NCBI GenBank assembly: GCA_007570785.1
Contig: ML662476.1
Span: forward strand, 450,577 to 514,576
Length of the DNA stretch: 64,000 bases
Direction of reading: 5' to 3'
From: Antilocapra americana
Lineage: Eukaryota; Chordata; Mammalia; Artiodactyla; Antilocapridae
Shown here piece after piece: positions 35,318-48,000 of this stretch. Both the position numbers and the translations under genes were made by a program. The number at the start of each line of letters is the position of its first letter. The stretch's first letter is position 1. The notes beneath the pieces were generated by a model. The model was not told the DNA's origin, made no database searches, and saw nothing but the letters and a program-made list of their open reading frames with translations.

Positions 35318-35593
35318 GCGTCCCCTCTCCTTTAGCCCCCGGCTCCCCTCCCCACCCCGCGAGGCTGGGGCCGCAAGCCCCACCTGCCCCTGGCCCCTCG
35401 CACACCACCGCGCTCAGAGCCGCCGCCCGCCTTGCACACGGCGACCCTCGCAGTGGAAAGCGGCCTCCTGGCTCTGGCTTTGGCTCTCCACCTTGCCCTC
35501 CTCAGGTTGTCTCTTTTTATGCGTTCGTTTGAGTGTCATTGATTCTGTGCCTGTGCCAGCCGTGACCCGGCCGGCGTATAGCCGAGTGTAGAC
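35318..35593. other. GC-rich spacer between convergent 5S sequences
   Basis: C/T-rich then mixed sequence. Probably 5S downstream spacer at its left side. No other feature. Confidence 0.4.
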
Positions 35594-35711
35594 AAAAAGC
35601 CTACAGTTTCTGGCATTCCCAGTCATTGTCCCATTCAATATTCACCAGGTCAGACCCCACTTCCTTTCTGGTATCTTAAGACATTGCACCCTTTTCGCAT
35701 GGTATGTCTGC
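35594..35711 (-). pseudogene. Diverged 5S rRNA-like copy, inverted
   Basis: On the minus strand this 118-bp stretch follows the 5S order over its full length: ACATACCA near the start, GGAAG...GGGTCTGACCTGGT in the middle, then ATGGGA..GACTGGGAATGCC and ACTGTAGGCTTTTT at the end. Identity is about 70 percent by eye in the 3-prime half and lower in the 5-prime half. Its 3-prime end faces the 5S gene at 35237-35315 with about 280 bp between. Confidence 0.7.
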
Positions 35712-36627
35712 ACACTGATGTGATTACTACCAAGCGCCCTAAGAGCCCTGGGCTGTGCCTGACTTTCGATCTGACCTGCATTTGGAACAGGTGTCCTCAC
35801 CTATGTGCCAACCGCTGTACTTGAGCCACGCGACCCGGGACCGGATTCTTGCCTGCTAGGGCAAGCAAACAGGTGGCCATTGGCCAGTGCCTCCCCCCAG
35901 CACACCACCATTCCATGCGTGCACCTGCCTGTCCCGACCTAGCGCCCTGAGTTTCCAGAACCCCGAGTGGCCAGACTTCCGTGTGGGTGGTGGGGGTGGT
36001 TTTTGGCCTGAGAAGTGGTGAGGTCTAGGAGCCTTCCCACCCTGGGCCTCTCCAGGCCCATCTTCGCTCAGCTCTCACCCCACCCTGTCCAGTTCACTGC
36101 TTAGCGCCACGTGGCACTGGAGGTTTCTGGCTTCAGGGCTTGCTGAGACCCCCATTCCTCTGTGCCTCCTACGGGCCTAAGTGCATCCCAGCCATCGTCC
36201 TGACTCCCCATCCTGCCCTGCACTTGCTTGCTGCCCTAACCCACTGGGAGCCCCCATCCTGGTCAACTAAAGTCTGTCAGTTCTGCCCCTTCGCCCTACT
36301 GAGGCCGCCCTTGCCCCCATGGTGCTCACCATGCCTAGGACCTTCCTGATAGAGCAGACAGCTATAGGCAGGCACATAGACAGACAGACAGATACTTGCC
36401 TGCAGCCAGGCCAAATGAGACAGCGGCAGATGCAAGCTTGTCAACCAGAGCCAGAGCACTTGCACCCTGTCTTGTGGCTAGTCTGTTGCCACCTTCTCTG
36501 ATGAGTGAATTTTTTTCACTCAGCCTTCCATCCCAACCCAGGTGTCCCTCGCCTGGAAGGTGCTCCAATCCCTCCATTAGAATTAAATTCTCCTAATGAC
36601 AGAATTTCAATTTTCATCAGAGTCTGC
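35712..36627. other. Single-copy sequence upstream of LAD1
   Basis: No TNNI1 exons (the expected upstream neighbour in human) could be found. A short (GACA)n run lies at about 36379-36391. Confidence 0.4.
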
Positions 36628-36790
36628 CTTTTTAAAATATTTATTTATTTCCACTGGAGGATGATTTCTTTACAATATCCTGTTGGTTTCTGCTGTACAT
36701 CAGCATGAATCAGCCATAGGTATGCGTTTGTCCCCTCCGTGTCAGCCTGTTGTGAATACAGCATGGTATATGCACCAAGGAGGAATATGT
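36628..36790 (-). repeat. L1 3-prime end
   Basis: Reverse L1 terminus (tatttatttatttccactgg ... gctgtacatcagcatgaatc). Confidence 0.82.
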
Positions 36791-38440
36791 GTGAGTAGGT
36801 ACGCTTGTGCACGTGTGTGCGAATGCAGTTTTAGGAGCACACGTGTGTATGCCTCTCCACTGCCCGCATCAGAGTGTCTTGGCATCAGAAACTGGGTCCC
36901 CAGCATCTTTGAGTCACTGAAAGCCAGTGCTGTTTGCTAACTGCAGCAGGAACTGTATTCTCTCACAAAGATGTGGGCAACCCCTAAGCCCTGCCAGCTG
37001 TGAGTGCCATACTCTGCAGATATGATCAGGGTGGGCCCTGTGCAGGGACTGGTATGCTGATAGAAGGGGGACTTCGGACGCAGGTGCAATGAGGCCAGTG
37101 CGGCTCCCCGGTCCTCCGAAGGCAGATGTGGAGTAACAAGGTCACAGGCCCAGGGCTGCCATAATCACCTGCAGCAGGAGGATGCAGGACGGGTCCTACC
37201 CCAGGGTCTCTGGGGGAGCGTGGCCTGCTGAGGGACCCCTGCCCCTGGAACTGTGAGAAAATAAACATCTGAGCTCTGCAGCCACCGAGCCAGTGACACT
37301 TGTTACTGCGGCACTGACGATCCACACACATAGCAACTGCCTGCAATGGACTGTAGGGCCCTAAGGCACACAAAACTCACTTTCCTGTACCTCTGGAGGT
37401 GTCTGCACACCAGGCTTCTGTGTCTTTCAGTTTTGTGTCCATAACGCCGGTGTTGAAGTTTGAACTTTTAGAGATACCCCTGACTGCTGGCTTCACGGAG
37501 TGTCCCTGGAAGGGCTGGGCTTCCAATGAAAAGGGTTACTTTTCTTTCTCAGTTGAAAAACCAAAGGAAGGACATTTTCTGGGTCCCTGGGGACAGCAGG
37601 TGCTCCAGAAGAGATAGCCCCGAGTCCCAGCACGAAAGGGCCTGGGTTGTTGCCTCCCCCTCTTCCTCTCTCCCTGTGGGAGCCAGTGGCCCCACCTGCC
37701 TTGGCCTCTGCATGGCCCTGGGCGACTCTCACTGCTTTCCCCAGGTTTATGCTCATTCAGCTGTAGACTCATTTGATCCCCACAACCTGGAAGGAAGCTG
37801 GGCAAAGTGTCATTCTGTTCCCCAGAAGCAGAAACAGGTGACTGACCCCAGGTCTCATAGTTCATCCATGTCAGCGCCCAAAGCCTGGTCTCCAGCTTTC
37901 ATTCCTTGAAAGTCATTCAGCTCCTCTAGCCAAGAAGGAGGACTCCCTGGAGGAGGGGGTGTTTGGGGAAGGAGCGGCCTTGGCAGGCTAGCTGTGCATG
38001 TAGGTGCCCAGGCTTTTTACTCAGCAGCAGGCTTGCCCTTCACTAGGGATCTCAGAGCTGGGAGGCACCTGTAGAGACCACAGCCCTGGATCAGCGCCCC
38101 AAGGGGGACAGGTTGGACAGTAAAACCCAGCAGGCAGCTGTCATTTCCAGCCCTCCTACCCCGTCTTCTCCCACTGGTGTCAGGGTTTGCACCTCATTCC
38201 TCTGGAAGCCGCAGCAAAGGCCGCTGACCTTGCAATTCTGATGCGCAGGAAAGACAAGATTCCCCCGCTAGGCACTGACCCTCCCTGGTCCGCTGAGGTC
38301 CTGCTGAATGGGAGGCGCGCCCATCTGGATGTGCACCTAAAGGGAGCCAGCGGGCCCTCCCTGGCTCCTTAACTCCCACGCTATTCCCCTGTTCGCTGTT
38401 CCCTGCCGGGGGAAGCCGGCCCAGTTCAACTCCCTACCCC
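36791..38440. other. Single-copy LAD1 upstream flank
   Basis: Contains a probable MIR relic at about 37790-37870. No coding exon recognised. Confidence 0.4.
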
Positions 38441-39050
38441 GCCAGCCCAAAGTCCGAGCGCGCCTCCGAAGCCTTGGCTTCTTCGGAGCCGTGAGCATTG
38501 AGTGTGCAGAAGGGATCCTGGCTCTTTTTTTCTGGAAGGGCGGGCTTTGCACGGGGCGTGCCAGCAGTTTTCCGCGCTCCTGGGGAGAGCTCTGGCTCCG
38601 GACCCAAGATGCGCGCCTGCCCGCCCGCTTCCCGGCTTGGTTTCGCGTGGTCGAGCCGGTCGGCCGGCGGAGAGCAGGCTTGACCTGGGGCACCCCGCTC
38701 CCGGTCGGGCACCCGCGGGAGGGGGCGGCCAGGCTGGCTGGTTCCACGGGTTCCGAGCAGGAAGTCTTGGTCCCCGTCCTGGGTGCCCGTCCACCCGTTC
38801 ATCCGTCCGTCTGTCCCTTGGTGCGGAGCCCCCACCGGCAGGTCAATCCGAGGCGGCAGGCGGCGCGGCTGCGCGGGCGCGGTCCCGGATAAGAGGCCAG
38901 GTGAGCCTACCTGCGCCGCGGGCGGGGCGCGCGGCGGTCCGGCGGCATGTCGGTCAGCAGGAAGAGCTGGGCCGCTCTGACCAGGTGAGCCGGGGTCCTG
39001 ACTGATCCAGGGGCCACAGGGTCGGCGCCACGCCGCGCAGCCCCTGGGGG
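38440..39050 (+). promoter_or_regulatory. CpG island over LAD1 promoter and first exon
   Basis: Dense CpG dinucleotides, peaking at 38560-38960 (for example gcggcgcggctgcgcgggcgcgg), end with the LAD1 start codon. The transcription start is not determined. GC boxes (gggcgg-type) at several places suit a TATA-less promoter. Confidence 0.75.
38947..38984 (+). CDS. LAD1: LAD1 exon 1 (coding part)
   Basis: ATG in a G-at-minus-3 context, [12 protein letters not shown] plus two bases (AG), donor gtgagc. The human start MAVSRKDWSALSS is closely similar. Confidence 0.93.
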
Positions 39051-42000
39051 TCCCGGCCCTCCTTCCTCCTTGGGGACGCAGGCCCGAGGAGGTTGCCTGC
39101 GGAGGGCTGACTAGTCTGGAGAGGCCGCTCTGGGGGCTGGGGAGGCTTTCCGGAGGTAAACCCCCAAGCCCCGGACTGCCTGTCTTTCTGTGGAGAGTCT
39201 GAGAGGCCCCTCTTGGCTGGAGGCGGCCGCCATGCCTCGGAGGGTCAGTGATTAGGCCGAGCGGGCAGGTGCCCTTCCAGGGATGAGGCTCAGGCTCTGG
39301 GTGCAGCGTTTTGGGTTGCTCTCGGGGCTGGGAAGCCTCACGCTTGGCCCTCGCCCCACCTGCACTGCAGTCTTCACTCACAAGCGGAGCTTTTAAAGTG
39401 TCCGGGGCCTGGGTGTCTTGTCCTTGTCTGCTGGACATCTAGTCAGGGTGAGAAGCCTGGAGGTGGGTGTGCAGGAGGCAGCACCCTCATGCGATTGGTG
39501 ACCCTTGAACTCCTCTTGGGGTCCCTCCAAGAGCATCTCCTGACCCCACCCCTCCACCCTCAGGAGACCGAGGGCCATGTAGTGGATAGGCAGGAGCTGG
39601 GTCCCTACTTCTTGACCTGAAGGCTCTGGCTGGTAGAAGTTGGCCCCAGGTGGGCATTTGTGGGGTGAGGCCAGGCTGCCTCTGCAGGTGTGGGCAGGCC
39701 CTCCCATCAGGACCTTGACCCTCCCCTTCCCTCTCCCCAGAGGGCTCTAAGCTCCAGGGACCCCCATGGCAGCACCCGCCCCAGGGCTGGGGTCCCGCGG
39801 TCTCTGTCCTCACTGCTGTGCAGCAGAGACCTGTGGGGTCTGGACAGGGGGAGTATACGCCCCAAGAAAGGAGGCGCTCGGTGCTCTGGCGGGGGGCCCA
39901 ACGTCTCAGAGGCCCGTCACACCCAGGGAGGGTCTGTGCAGAGTGTGGGGCTGGCGGTTAAGGCCTTGGACTCTGTGCGAGGGTCTGATGCGGGAGTGTC
40001 TGTGCTTCCAGGCGGGGCCTGTCTGTGTTCTGGTGTATGTGCGCATGCACGTGTGGGCCCTGCGCAGTGTGGACAAGTCTGGGTGGGTGGGAGGTTCTGG
40101 TGTTGCCGTTTGGGCCTTGGGCGTCTGCGTCCGCTCAGATGTCCACTGAGGTCTTTGCTGGCCCTCTGCTCAGAGGCCCTGCTCCTGTGGCTGCAGGGGT
40201 GGGCTCGAGTGCCCTTGGGGAACCCGCTCTGCCTCCCCAGCATCTTGGGCAGCCGCAGCTGTTGCCAGTGCTCACCCAGGAGGCAGCTGGAGCTGGGACC
40301 CTCCACCCCGCTGGGAACAAGCCCCAGCTGGCAGAGGGAAGGGCTGTGAGTCACTGTCAACTGAGCTTCCCAGGCGAGGGTGGGGGATGCTGAGGAGGGG
40401 GCAAGGAGCGTGGCTCCAGGCAGGGCCCAGGTGGGCAGTGGAGGGTCAGCAGGGCCCCCATTCTTGGCTCCAGGTAGAAATGCAGACGTCCAGCCCTCAT
40501 CGGGCGCCTAGTGCCCCATACTCTCCTCCCTATGAGGCGAGGCAGGCCTGTCCGAGGGGGGCGAGTGTGGATTGGGTGCCCAAGACAGAGCAGTGGGGGG
40601 TTAATCATTTCCCCACCCGGCCCCCTGCAGCCCTGCCACCTTCCAAGCCACCTGGTTCTCCCTGGCACCTCTCCCTAGACTGTCAGGGCTGGAGCGGACC
40701 TCACTGACCACCCAACTCGCATGGGGAGGCCTGCTCCCCTCGGGCAGCACACTGGCCCCAGGTCACGGGGCCTGCCATCAGGCCTGAACCCCCTCTTCCC
40801 CTCCCGAGGTCTGCACATCGTGCCCTTTGAGCCTGGGGCAGCCTCCACACCCTCCCCTGCTAACCCTCCTGAGGCAGCTGAGCCCTGACCTGTGGAACAT
40901 TGGATTTGTGTGTGTGATTTCCTTAGGAAGGAAGGCTTCTGCTGGTCAACCTGCCTGCAGAGACACCCCTGCCCTCAGCTGCTGACCATGGGCAGGGCAG
41001 ACTCAGGAAGAAGCGCCTGGGGGACGGAGCCGAACCCACTCTTCCCTGCACAGCAGGCAGGGAGTTTCCCGAACCACAGAAGGGAACAGGAGATCCCTTC
41101 CTCTAAGGATGGAGCGTGGGGGCTGGCAGGCCTGCCTGGAGTGGAGAGGGCCATGTGTCCCGATGCCAGCTAGGTGCTGAGGGCAGGCTCAGGCTGCTGG
41201 GGCTTCAGCTTCAGCTTCAGCTGGTGGCCGTGGCTTGGACCCCTGGGTGTCAGCGTGCACCCACCTTGGCACTCTAAATGACAAGCTGTTGGTCACTGGG
41301 TCTCCCCAAACCTGCTTCCCCGGGCTGCACTGGAGCTCAAGCTGGGCTGGGGAGTCCCACACCTCCCGGCCCCTCCCAGGCACCCCACTCCCTCTGACTG
41401 CTCAGCTCTTGGGCTCCTGAGAAGGTGGAGCCTCCCAGTGCGTGCTTCCTTGCACTGGGCCTTGTGGTTAACAGGCTGACCTGACTGGGAACCTTGGCTC
41501 CTTCTTTTACTGGCCATCCTGCCTTGGGTACCTTGTTGATCCTGTGAGCCTTGGAAGCCTCATCTGTGGAATGGAAGTGACCCCCCATTCCTCAAGGTTG
41601 TGAGGCCTCTTATCAATGGTAATGGTGAGCACTCGAGGTTGTCTAGGCACGTCAGAGCCCTCACTGCTTCCCTTCTTCATTGGTTTACTGGTCACTGTGT
41701 TCACCACCACGTGTGCTTCTGAGTGCTGAGCACTGCTCTGGGCCCTTTGTTGTTGTTCAGGCCCTCAGTCATGTCTTTGCGACCCCATGAACCGCAGCAC
41801 ACCAGGCCTCCCTGTCCATCACCATCTCCCAGAGTTCGCCCAAACTCATGTCCATTGAGTGGGTGATGCCATCCAACCATCTCATCCTCTGTCCCCTTCT
41901 CCTGCCTTCAATCTTTCCCAGCATTAGGATATTTTTCAATAAGTTGGCTCTTCCCATCAGGTGGCCAAAATATAGAAGCTTCAGCTTCAACATTCATCCT

Positions 42001-45000
42001 TCCAATGAATATGCAACATTGATTCTCTTCAGGATGGACTGGTTTGATTTCCTTGCATTCTAAGAGACTCTCAAGAGTTTCCAGCACCATAATTCAAAGG
42101 CATCAGTTTTTTGGTGCTAAGCCTTCTTTATGGTACAACTCTTACATCCATACATGATTACTGGAAAAAATCATAACTTTGAATACATAGACCTTTGTTG
42201 GCAAAGTGATGTCTTTATTTTTTAATGCACCATCTAGGTTTGTTACAGCCTTCCTTCTAAGGAACAAGCATCTTTTAATTCATGGCTGCAGTCACTATCC
42301 ACGGTGATTTTTGGAGCCCAGAAAATAAAATCTGTCATTCCTTCCACCTTTTCCCCATCTGTTTGCCATGAAGTGATGGGACTGGATGCCATGATTTTAA
42401 TTTTTTGAATGTTGAGTTTTTTCACTCTCCTCTTTGAAGCTCTTTAGTTCCTCTTCACTTTCTGCTGTAAGGGTGGTGTCATCTGCATATCTCAGGTTGT
42501 TGATATTTCTCCCAGCAATCTTGATTCCAGCTTGGGATTCATTCAGCTGCATTTTGCATGATGTGCTCTGCATCTAAGTTAGACATATAAGTTATTATAT
42601 TCTGCATATAAGTTATTATAAGGGTGATAATATACAGCCTTGATGTACTCCTTTCCCAATTTTGAATCAGTCCTTTGTTCCATTTAAGGTTGTAACTGTT
42701 GCTTCTTGACCTGCATACAGATTTCTCAGGAGGCAGGTAAGGTGGTCTGGCATTCCCATCTCTTAAACAGTTTGTTGTGATCCACACAGTCAAAGACTTT
42801 AGCATAGTCAATGAAGCAGAAGTAGATGTTTTTTCTCGAATTCCTTTGCTTTCTCTATGATCCAGAGGATGTTGGCAATTTGATCTCTGGTTCCTCTGCC
42901 TTTTCTAAACCCAGTTTCACAATCTGGAAGTTCACAGTTCACGTCCTGTTGAAGCCTAAGTTGGAGGATTTTGAGAATAACTCTAGCAGCATGTGAAATG
43001 AATGCAGTTGTCCTGAAGTTTGAACTTTCTTTGGCACTGCCCTGGGACTTTGGGTACCGTATATTCATTCCTGGGGCGTCACCGGCCCCCCACCCTGGAA
43101 GCCTGACCTCTGCCCCTCCTGTCCTTCTCTCCCTCTCCTTCTCTTTAGTGGGGTAGCTCTTTGTTTGGTGGAGATAACATTTCTCTTGCACTGGGGGCTG
43201 TGGTTGGGGGTGGGGTGACCACATCACCGAGGTGAGCAGTGGGGTATACTGCTGGGGGTCACTTGAGGACACCTGGGCTGATACCCTCCAGGCAAGGAGC
43301 TGCCTGGGGTGAGTCACTTCCCCGAGACTAGGCTCTGACAGATCACACGCTCTCTGACCCAGGTTCCACCGACAAACCAGCAGCTCTCCTGAGGGCTGAG
43401 TGGCCTGAGTGGGAACAGGCTTGCTCAGGCCCAGGGAATCCTGAGTGTTCAATCTCTACCTGGCCACAGGTGTTGGGGGGAATCCCGGCTCTGTGGGCCA
43501 GTCTCCCTGCGGGGGATGGTCCCTCATCTCTGCAGGACATGGCCAACCCCAAACTGTGGACTCAGGGGAAGCCACGTGCAGGGGCCTTTCTCACCTGGAC
43601 GAGGGCATCAGGGCTTGGTTGGAGGAGCCGTGGGTTCCCGTGGAGTGAGTGAGGGCAGAGGCCTGGGGCGGTCTAGTTTCCACTCCGTGATCAAGGCTGG
43701 GGCCTGGGCTGGAGCCCTTCCCATCCACTCGAGGGGAGTCGAGCCCTGACAGGCAGGGGTGCTGAGGTCTGTACCGCCAGTGAGCCTGATGGCCAGGTGT
43801 GGGCAGGCTGCCAGTGCGGGACAGAGGGCTTGCTGCCCTTTTGTGGTCCCGCGTGAGGCAGAGATCCAGTGACCCCTGGAGGAGGAGTGCCCTGCCCCCA
43901 CACCTGGCCAGGTTTGGTGGCATGTATGTTCTGGGCACCGTCGTGGATGCGCCCTGTCCCATGGCCTTTTCTATCCTTGCAGGGCAACCTCTCCACACTT
44001 TCTTTGCAAATCTCTGATCCCCTCTCCCCTCTGCCTCATCTGTCCATCTTTAAGAAGGACACGTAAGGTCTGCACACTTACTGTAGGTGAATCATACCTC
44101 AATTAAAGCAGTCTTGGTGTCCTTGTCCCTCCATGGGTGTGGTCCTGTCTTAGTGGCTTGGCTTCTTGTTAACCCTTCTCATATGCTGGGCATTGCCAGC
44201 TCCTCCTTCTGAAGCCCCTTGTCCTCTCGTGTCCAATTGGGCTCTTTCTAAGGGTCTGGGAGCCTCTTTGCCCAGCACTGCCTCTGGCAGTCTTGCCCTT
44301 CCTGCTGTCCAGCCGGCCTGGCTCCTCCTTCCTCCGTCACTGAGTGTCCCGTCTTCTTTGGTCTGCTCCCTCTTCACATCCTCCCGCCCCCCACCACCCA
44401 CCAGATGTCTGTTGCAGACATCTCAGAGTCTCCCCCTCCTCGATGGCCCCCAGCCTTCTGAAAGCATCACCAGGAGCTGCTTAAGCCAGTTTCCCTTCAT
44501 TTTTCTTGTTTCCTCACTGGCCCCTCATCCCCATCCAGCCCCCCAGCAAAGCCAGTGGACTCTACCTTCAAAATCTGTCCCAAACCCATCACTTAAGTCT
44601 CCTAGCAGCTCCCCATACATGGAGTGAATCTGCATCTCCCTTGGTCCCCAAGCACCCGCCCTGGCACCCCTTCTGTTGAGTCCAGCATCCCCCCTCGCAC
44701 ATCCCAGCCAGGCCAGGCATGTACTCTGCCAGCAGACCCAGCTCCTTGGAGCTCTGTCCCCTCCGGGGCTGCTGCCCCTCGTCCTTGGTTCCTCCTGGCC
44801 TTTTGTTCTCGAGTGGGTTCCATGCTCCTTGTCCGAGTCCCTGACCCAGACATGTGGCCCAAAGGGAGGGAGCCCTGGAACCTGCTTGTGTGTAAAACCT
44901 GCTAAAAAAATGTGAGTTTACTAAATACTGGGTCAGCGAACGCGACGCTGGGCCTGAATGAAGAGGTCAGGGCCATGGTGTGGCTCCTGCCCCTTGTAGG

Positions 45001-48000
45001 GAGGAGGACTGGGAAGGTGCAGGAAAGTGACCCCCCTTAGGTGGGAGCATCAAGCAGGCTGTCTGACCTGGTCCTGCAGAAGTCTCCCCAGGGGCTGGGG
45101 GCTCTTTCCTTTAGGAAGCTTCTTAGATAGGTTTTCTATGTCATTCAGTTGATAAAATTTGTGGGTTTTCCCCCTGGAAATGTGCCTGCCACTCCCGTGA
45201 TACTGTTTCCGTGGTTGCATGTGAGGCTCTATAGAGGAGGACGAGGCAGGAACATGGTAGCGGAGAGGCTGGGGAGCAGGTTTGGGCGCTGACCAGGCAG
45301 AGGCCTTACTCTCCTGCAGTGATGCTGGGAGGCAAGAGGGCGGCTTTCCCCAGACCCTTCTGATTGGGGCCCAGACAACGCTGGACGGTACCCCGGTCCA
45401 CGCAGCCTGGAGCTTCTGCAACCCTGGGGGAAGCTCTGCCTCTTTCCCCAAGGGCCTCGCCCCCAGCCTCCCTCCCTGCGGACCCCGCCCCCTCCCTGCA
45501 GGCCCCGCCTCCGGCCTCCAGGCTGTCCTGTACCCCCTCTGAAGTCCAGCCCAGCTCAGTCTCTCTGGGGCCGTCCAGTCACAGCCCTTCCCCTCCCGGT
45601 GCAGAGCGGGTCTCACTTCCCTTTCTTGGTGTTTGGCGAGTGGATCTGTGACCCCACAGGTCCTAGTGGGAGGCTGGCCTAGCTTGCTTCCTCAGAGATT
45701 CTTTGTTCTTTGGCTAGAATGGGGGTAGGGAATTGTGGGGAGTTAGGTGCGCGGGCAGGTGGGTGAGGATGACTGGTGGGAGGGTGGGGCAGGGTGCTGT
45801 GGGGACACAGGGCTGGAGGTGGGATGGTGGAAGGCGGGGTCTGGGGGTGACTATGAGTGCCACTATGGCTCAGAGAGTGACCGGTATGAGAGTGACTGTG
45901 GCTGAGAGAGTGACTAAGGCAGAGAGAGTGACTGGGGGCCAGAAGCGGGCTGTGCCCTCGCTCCTGCACATGGGAAGGCTGGTTTACGAAGGTGAAGGAG
46001 GCTGACAGAGCACCTAGGCGGTGAGGGAAGCGATGCTGTATTTCCCTTTAGAGATGGCTGGTTCATCTGGGAGCCTCTGGTAGCCTGGGCAGTCCGATGC
46101 CGATGTGGGACACTCTGCGCGTCACCTCGAGGCTGCTCTGACCCCCTGTCCCCTGCAGCTTGGCCCAGCAGTGGACCCTGGAAGACGAAGAGGAACAGGA
46201 GCGAGAAGGCCAGCGGCGACACCGGAACCTGAGCTTCGTCGTGGACTACGAGGAGGCCCCGCCCAGCCTGGACAGGGACCCACCGGCCCCAGAGAGGTGC
46301 GGGTGGGAGGCGGGACCCAGTCCCGGTGAGGATGGACCAGCGCCCCTGCCCGGGGAGTGAGCTGACCTTCTGTGGGCCCCACTCTGGTCAGGACAGCAGT
46401 CAGGACTGGTGTGCATGAGCCAGGCTGCTCTTGCTGGGCATTTTATAAGCATAAGATCCTTCCACACTTCTGAGAGAGGGTCCCAACCCGCTTCACGGGT
46501 GGGCAGCAGTCAGAGAGTGCACAGCTCGTGCACCAGGGCAGGGACTGGGGGTCATCGGGCCCTGGGCGGACCATGCCCCTTTTAGCCCAGCCCCCACCCG
46601 CTAGCAGACCCCATGGTCTCTGATGGGAAGGAGGCACCACTGGTCTGAGCACCAACCCTGAGGCTGAGCACCCAGACACGTCTGTCTGCGGGGACCGGGC
46701 CCACTTGGGGGATGAGTCTCCTCTAGCCTCCGAACAAGCCCAGTTCACAGATCTGGCAGTGGGCTCAGCCAACGAATGAACTCACCCAAGCTGCGGGCGG
46801 GCAGGTGAAGGCGCAGGAGGACGTAGGGTTTGGGGCGGCCTGGTATGCTGCTCCCTGGCTCCTGGAGAGGGGGCTGCGGGCGTGCAGCCTATGCTGCACC
46901 CACGTGGCCGAGAGGTGCGGAAGCCTGGGCCCCACTCCCAGCTCCCTGCCCGTCTCTGCTCCTCATCTCTAAGGGGCACGCCTGACACAGGAGAGGTGTT
47001 TGTTGAACATGGAGTGGTTGCACCTTACAGGTGTTTATAATTTTTTTTAAAGCCTCTTGAGCTCTGTTCAGATGATACTTCGGAAGCCTGATGGGTAAAG
47101 CAGATAAAAGCAATCCCGATTTAAGGGACAGTGCCTGGAGGGGGGGAGGGCACTAGGCGGCCCCGAGGCAGCCCCCTGGGTCATGTGCACCAGAGGTCTC
47201 TCCCGCTTCTCACTGTCTCCCGCCCATCTCCCTTCCGACTCAGACTGCCAAGCGTGGAGGAAGCAGAGGGACTCCGGCCACTAGCCTCAGACTCCAGAGA
47301 TGAGGAGGCTGTCCAGGCCGTCCTCAGGACACAGCAGGAGTGGAGGCAGAGGCAGTGGGAGGCCCCCATCCAGGAGCCACCTGGGGTGGAGGAGGAGGCC
47401 AGGCAGCCACCCTTGTTGCCCAAGGGGCAGATGCAGTTGCCACCTGGCTGGAGACTGAGCCCCAAGTGCAGGAAGCGGGGCTCCGAGAAACCGTCTGCTG
47501 CGGGGAAGACACTTGAGCCTGCAGTGAGTGTGGACCCTGAGATTGCCAGCCCCAGTAAATGGTCCGTGCCCCAGAAGATCTCGGTGCTGGAGGAGAGTGC
47601 CGGCTCAGGGAAGAGGGCGGTTCCAGACAAAACTAGCGTCTCAGAAAAGAGACTGGTGTCTGAGAAAGCCGCTGTCTTTGAGAAGACCCCGACCCCCGAG
47701 ATGCAGCCAGCTCCAAGCAGAGCCATGGCCCCAGTGCGGCCCCAGGCCCCAGAGCAGCCAGCCTCGGCAGAGTGCCTGTCCAGCCCCGTGGGGCAGCGGA
47801 GGGCTGGGCCTGAGAAGCTCGAGTCCATGGCGGGGCCTCTGCCCAGGGCTGGCGGCCTCCCGCCCATCACTCTGCAGGTGCGTGGTGCCCCCTCGCCTGC
47901 CCACCTGTCCTCCCAGCATCTCCAGCTGCCTCCCTGTCTCCTGTCCTCATGGGTGTCTCTGGCTGCCTCCCCCAGTCTTCCCGGCATCTCTGGCTGCCTG

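Larger units (their letters stand above)
38985..46158 (+). other. LAD1 intron 1
   Basis: A 7.2-kb intron, GC-rich, with a 1.3-kb BovB insertion (41748-43047) and an 18-bp tandem repeat at 45850-45945. No internal exon was found, and the open frames on both strands follow from composition. Confidence 0.8.

Noticed and set aside
35712..38440. TNNI1 3-prime exons expected upstream of LAD1
   Set aside because: No GMEGRKKMFDA-type coding sequence was seen in this interval.
38434..39438. 334-codon open frame on the minus strand across the LAD1 promoter
   Set aside because: It overlaps the CpG island and LAD1 exon 1, is rich in Pro/Gly/Arg with no domain, and its openness follows from high GC with few stop codons.
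39690..40349. 219-codon plus-strand frame in LAD1 intron 1
   Set aside because: No homology, no conserved splice sites, and it lies inside a GC-rich intron where long frames arise by chance.
42808..43452. 214-codon minus-strand frame with reverse-transcriptase motifs
   Set aside because: The recognisable half is a decayed BovB fragment and the rest is intron sequence. It is not a host gene.
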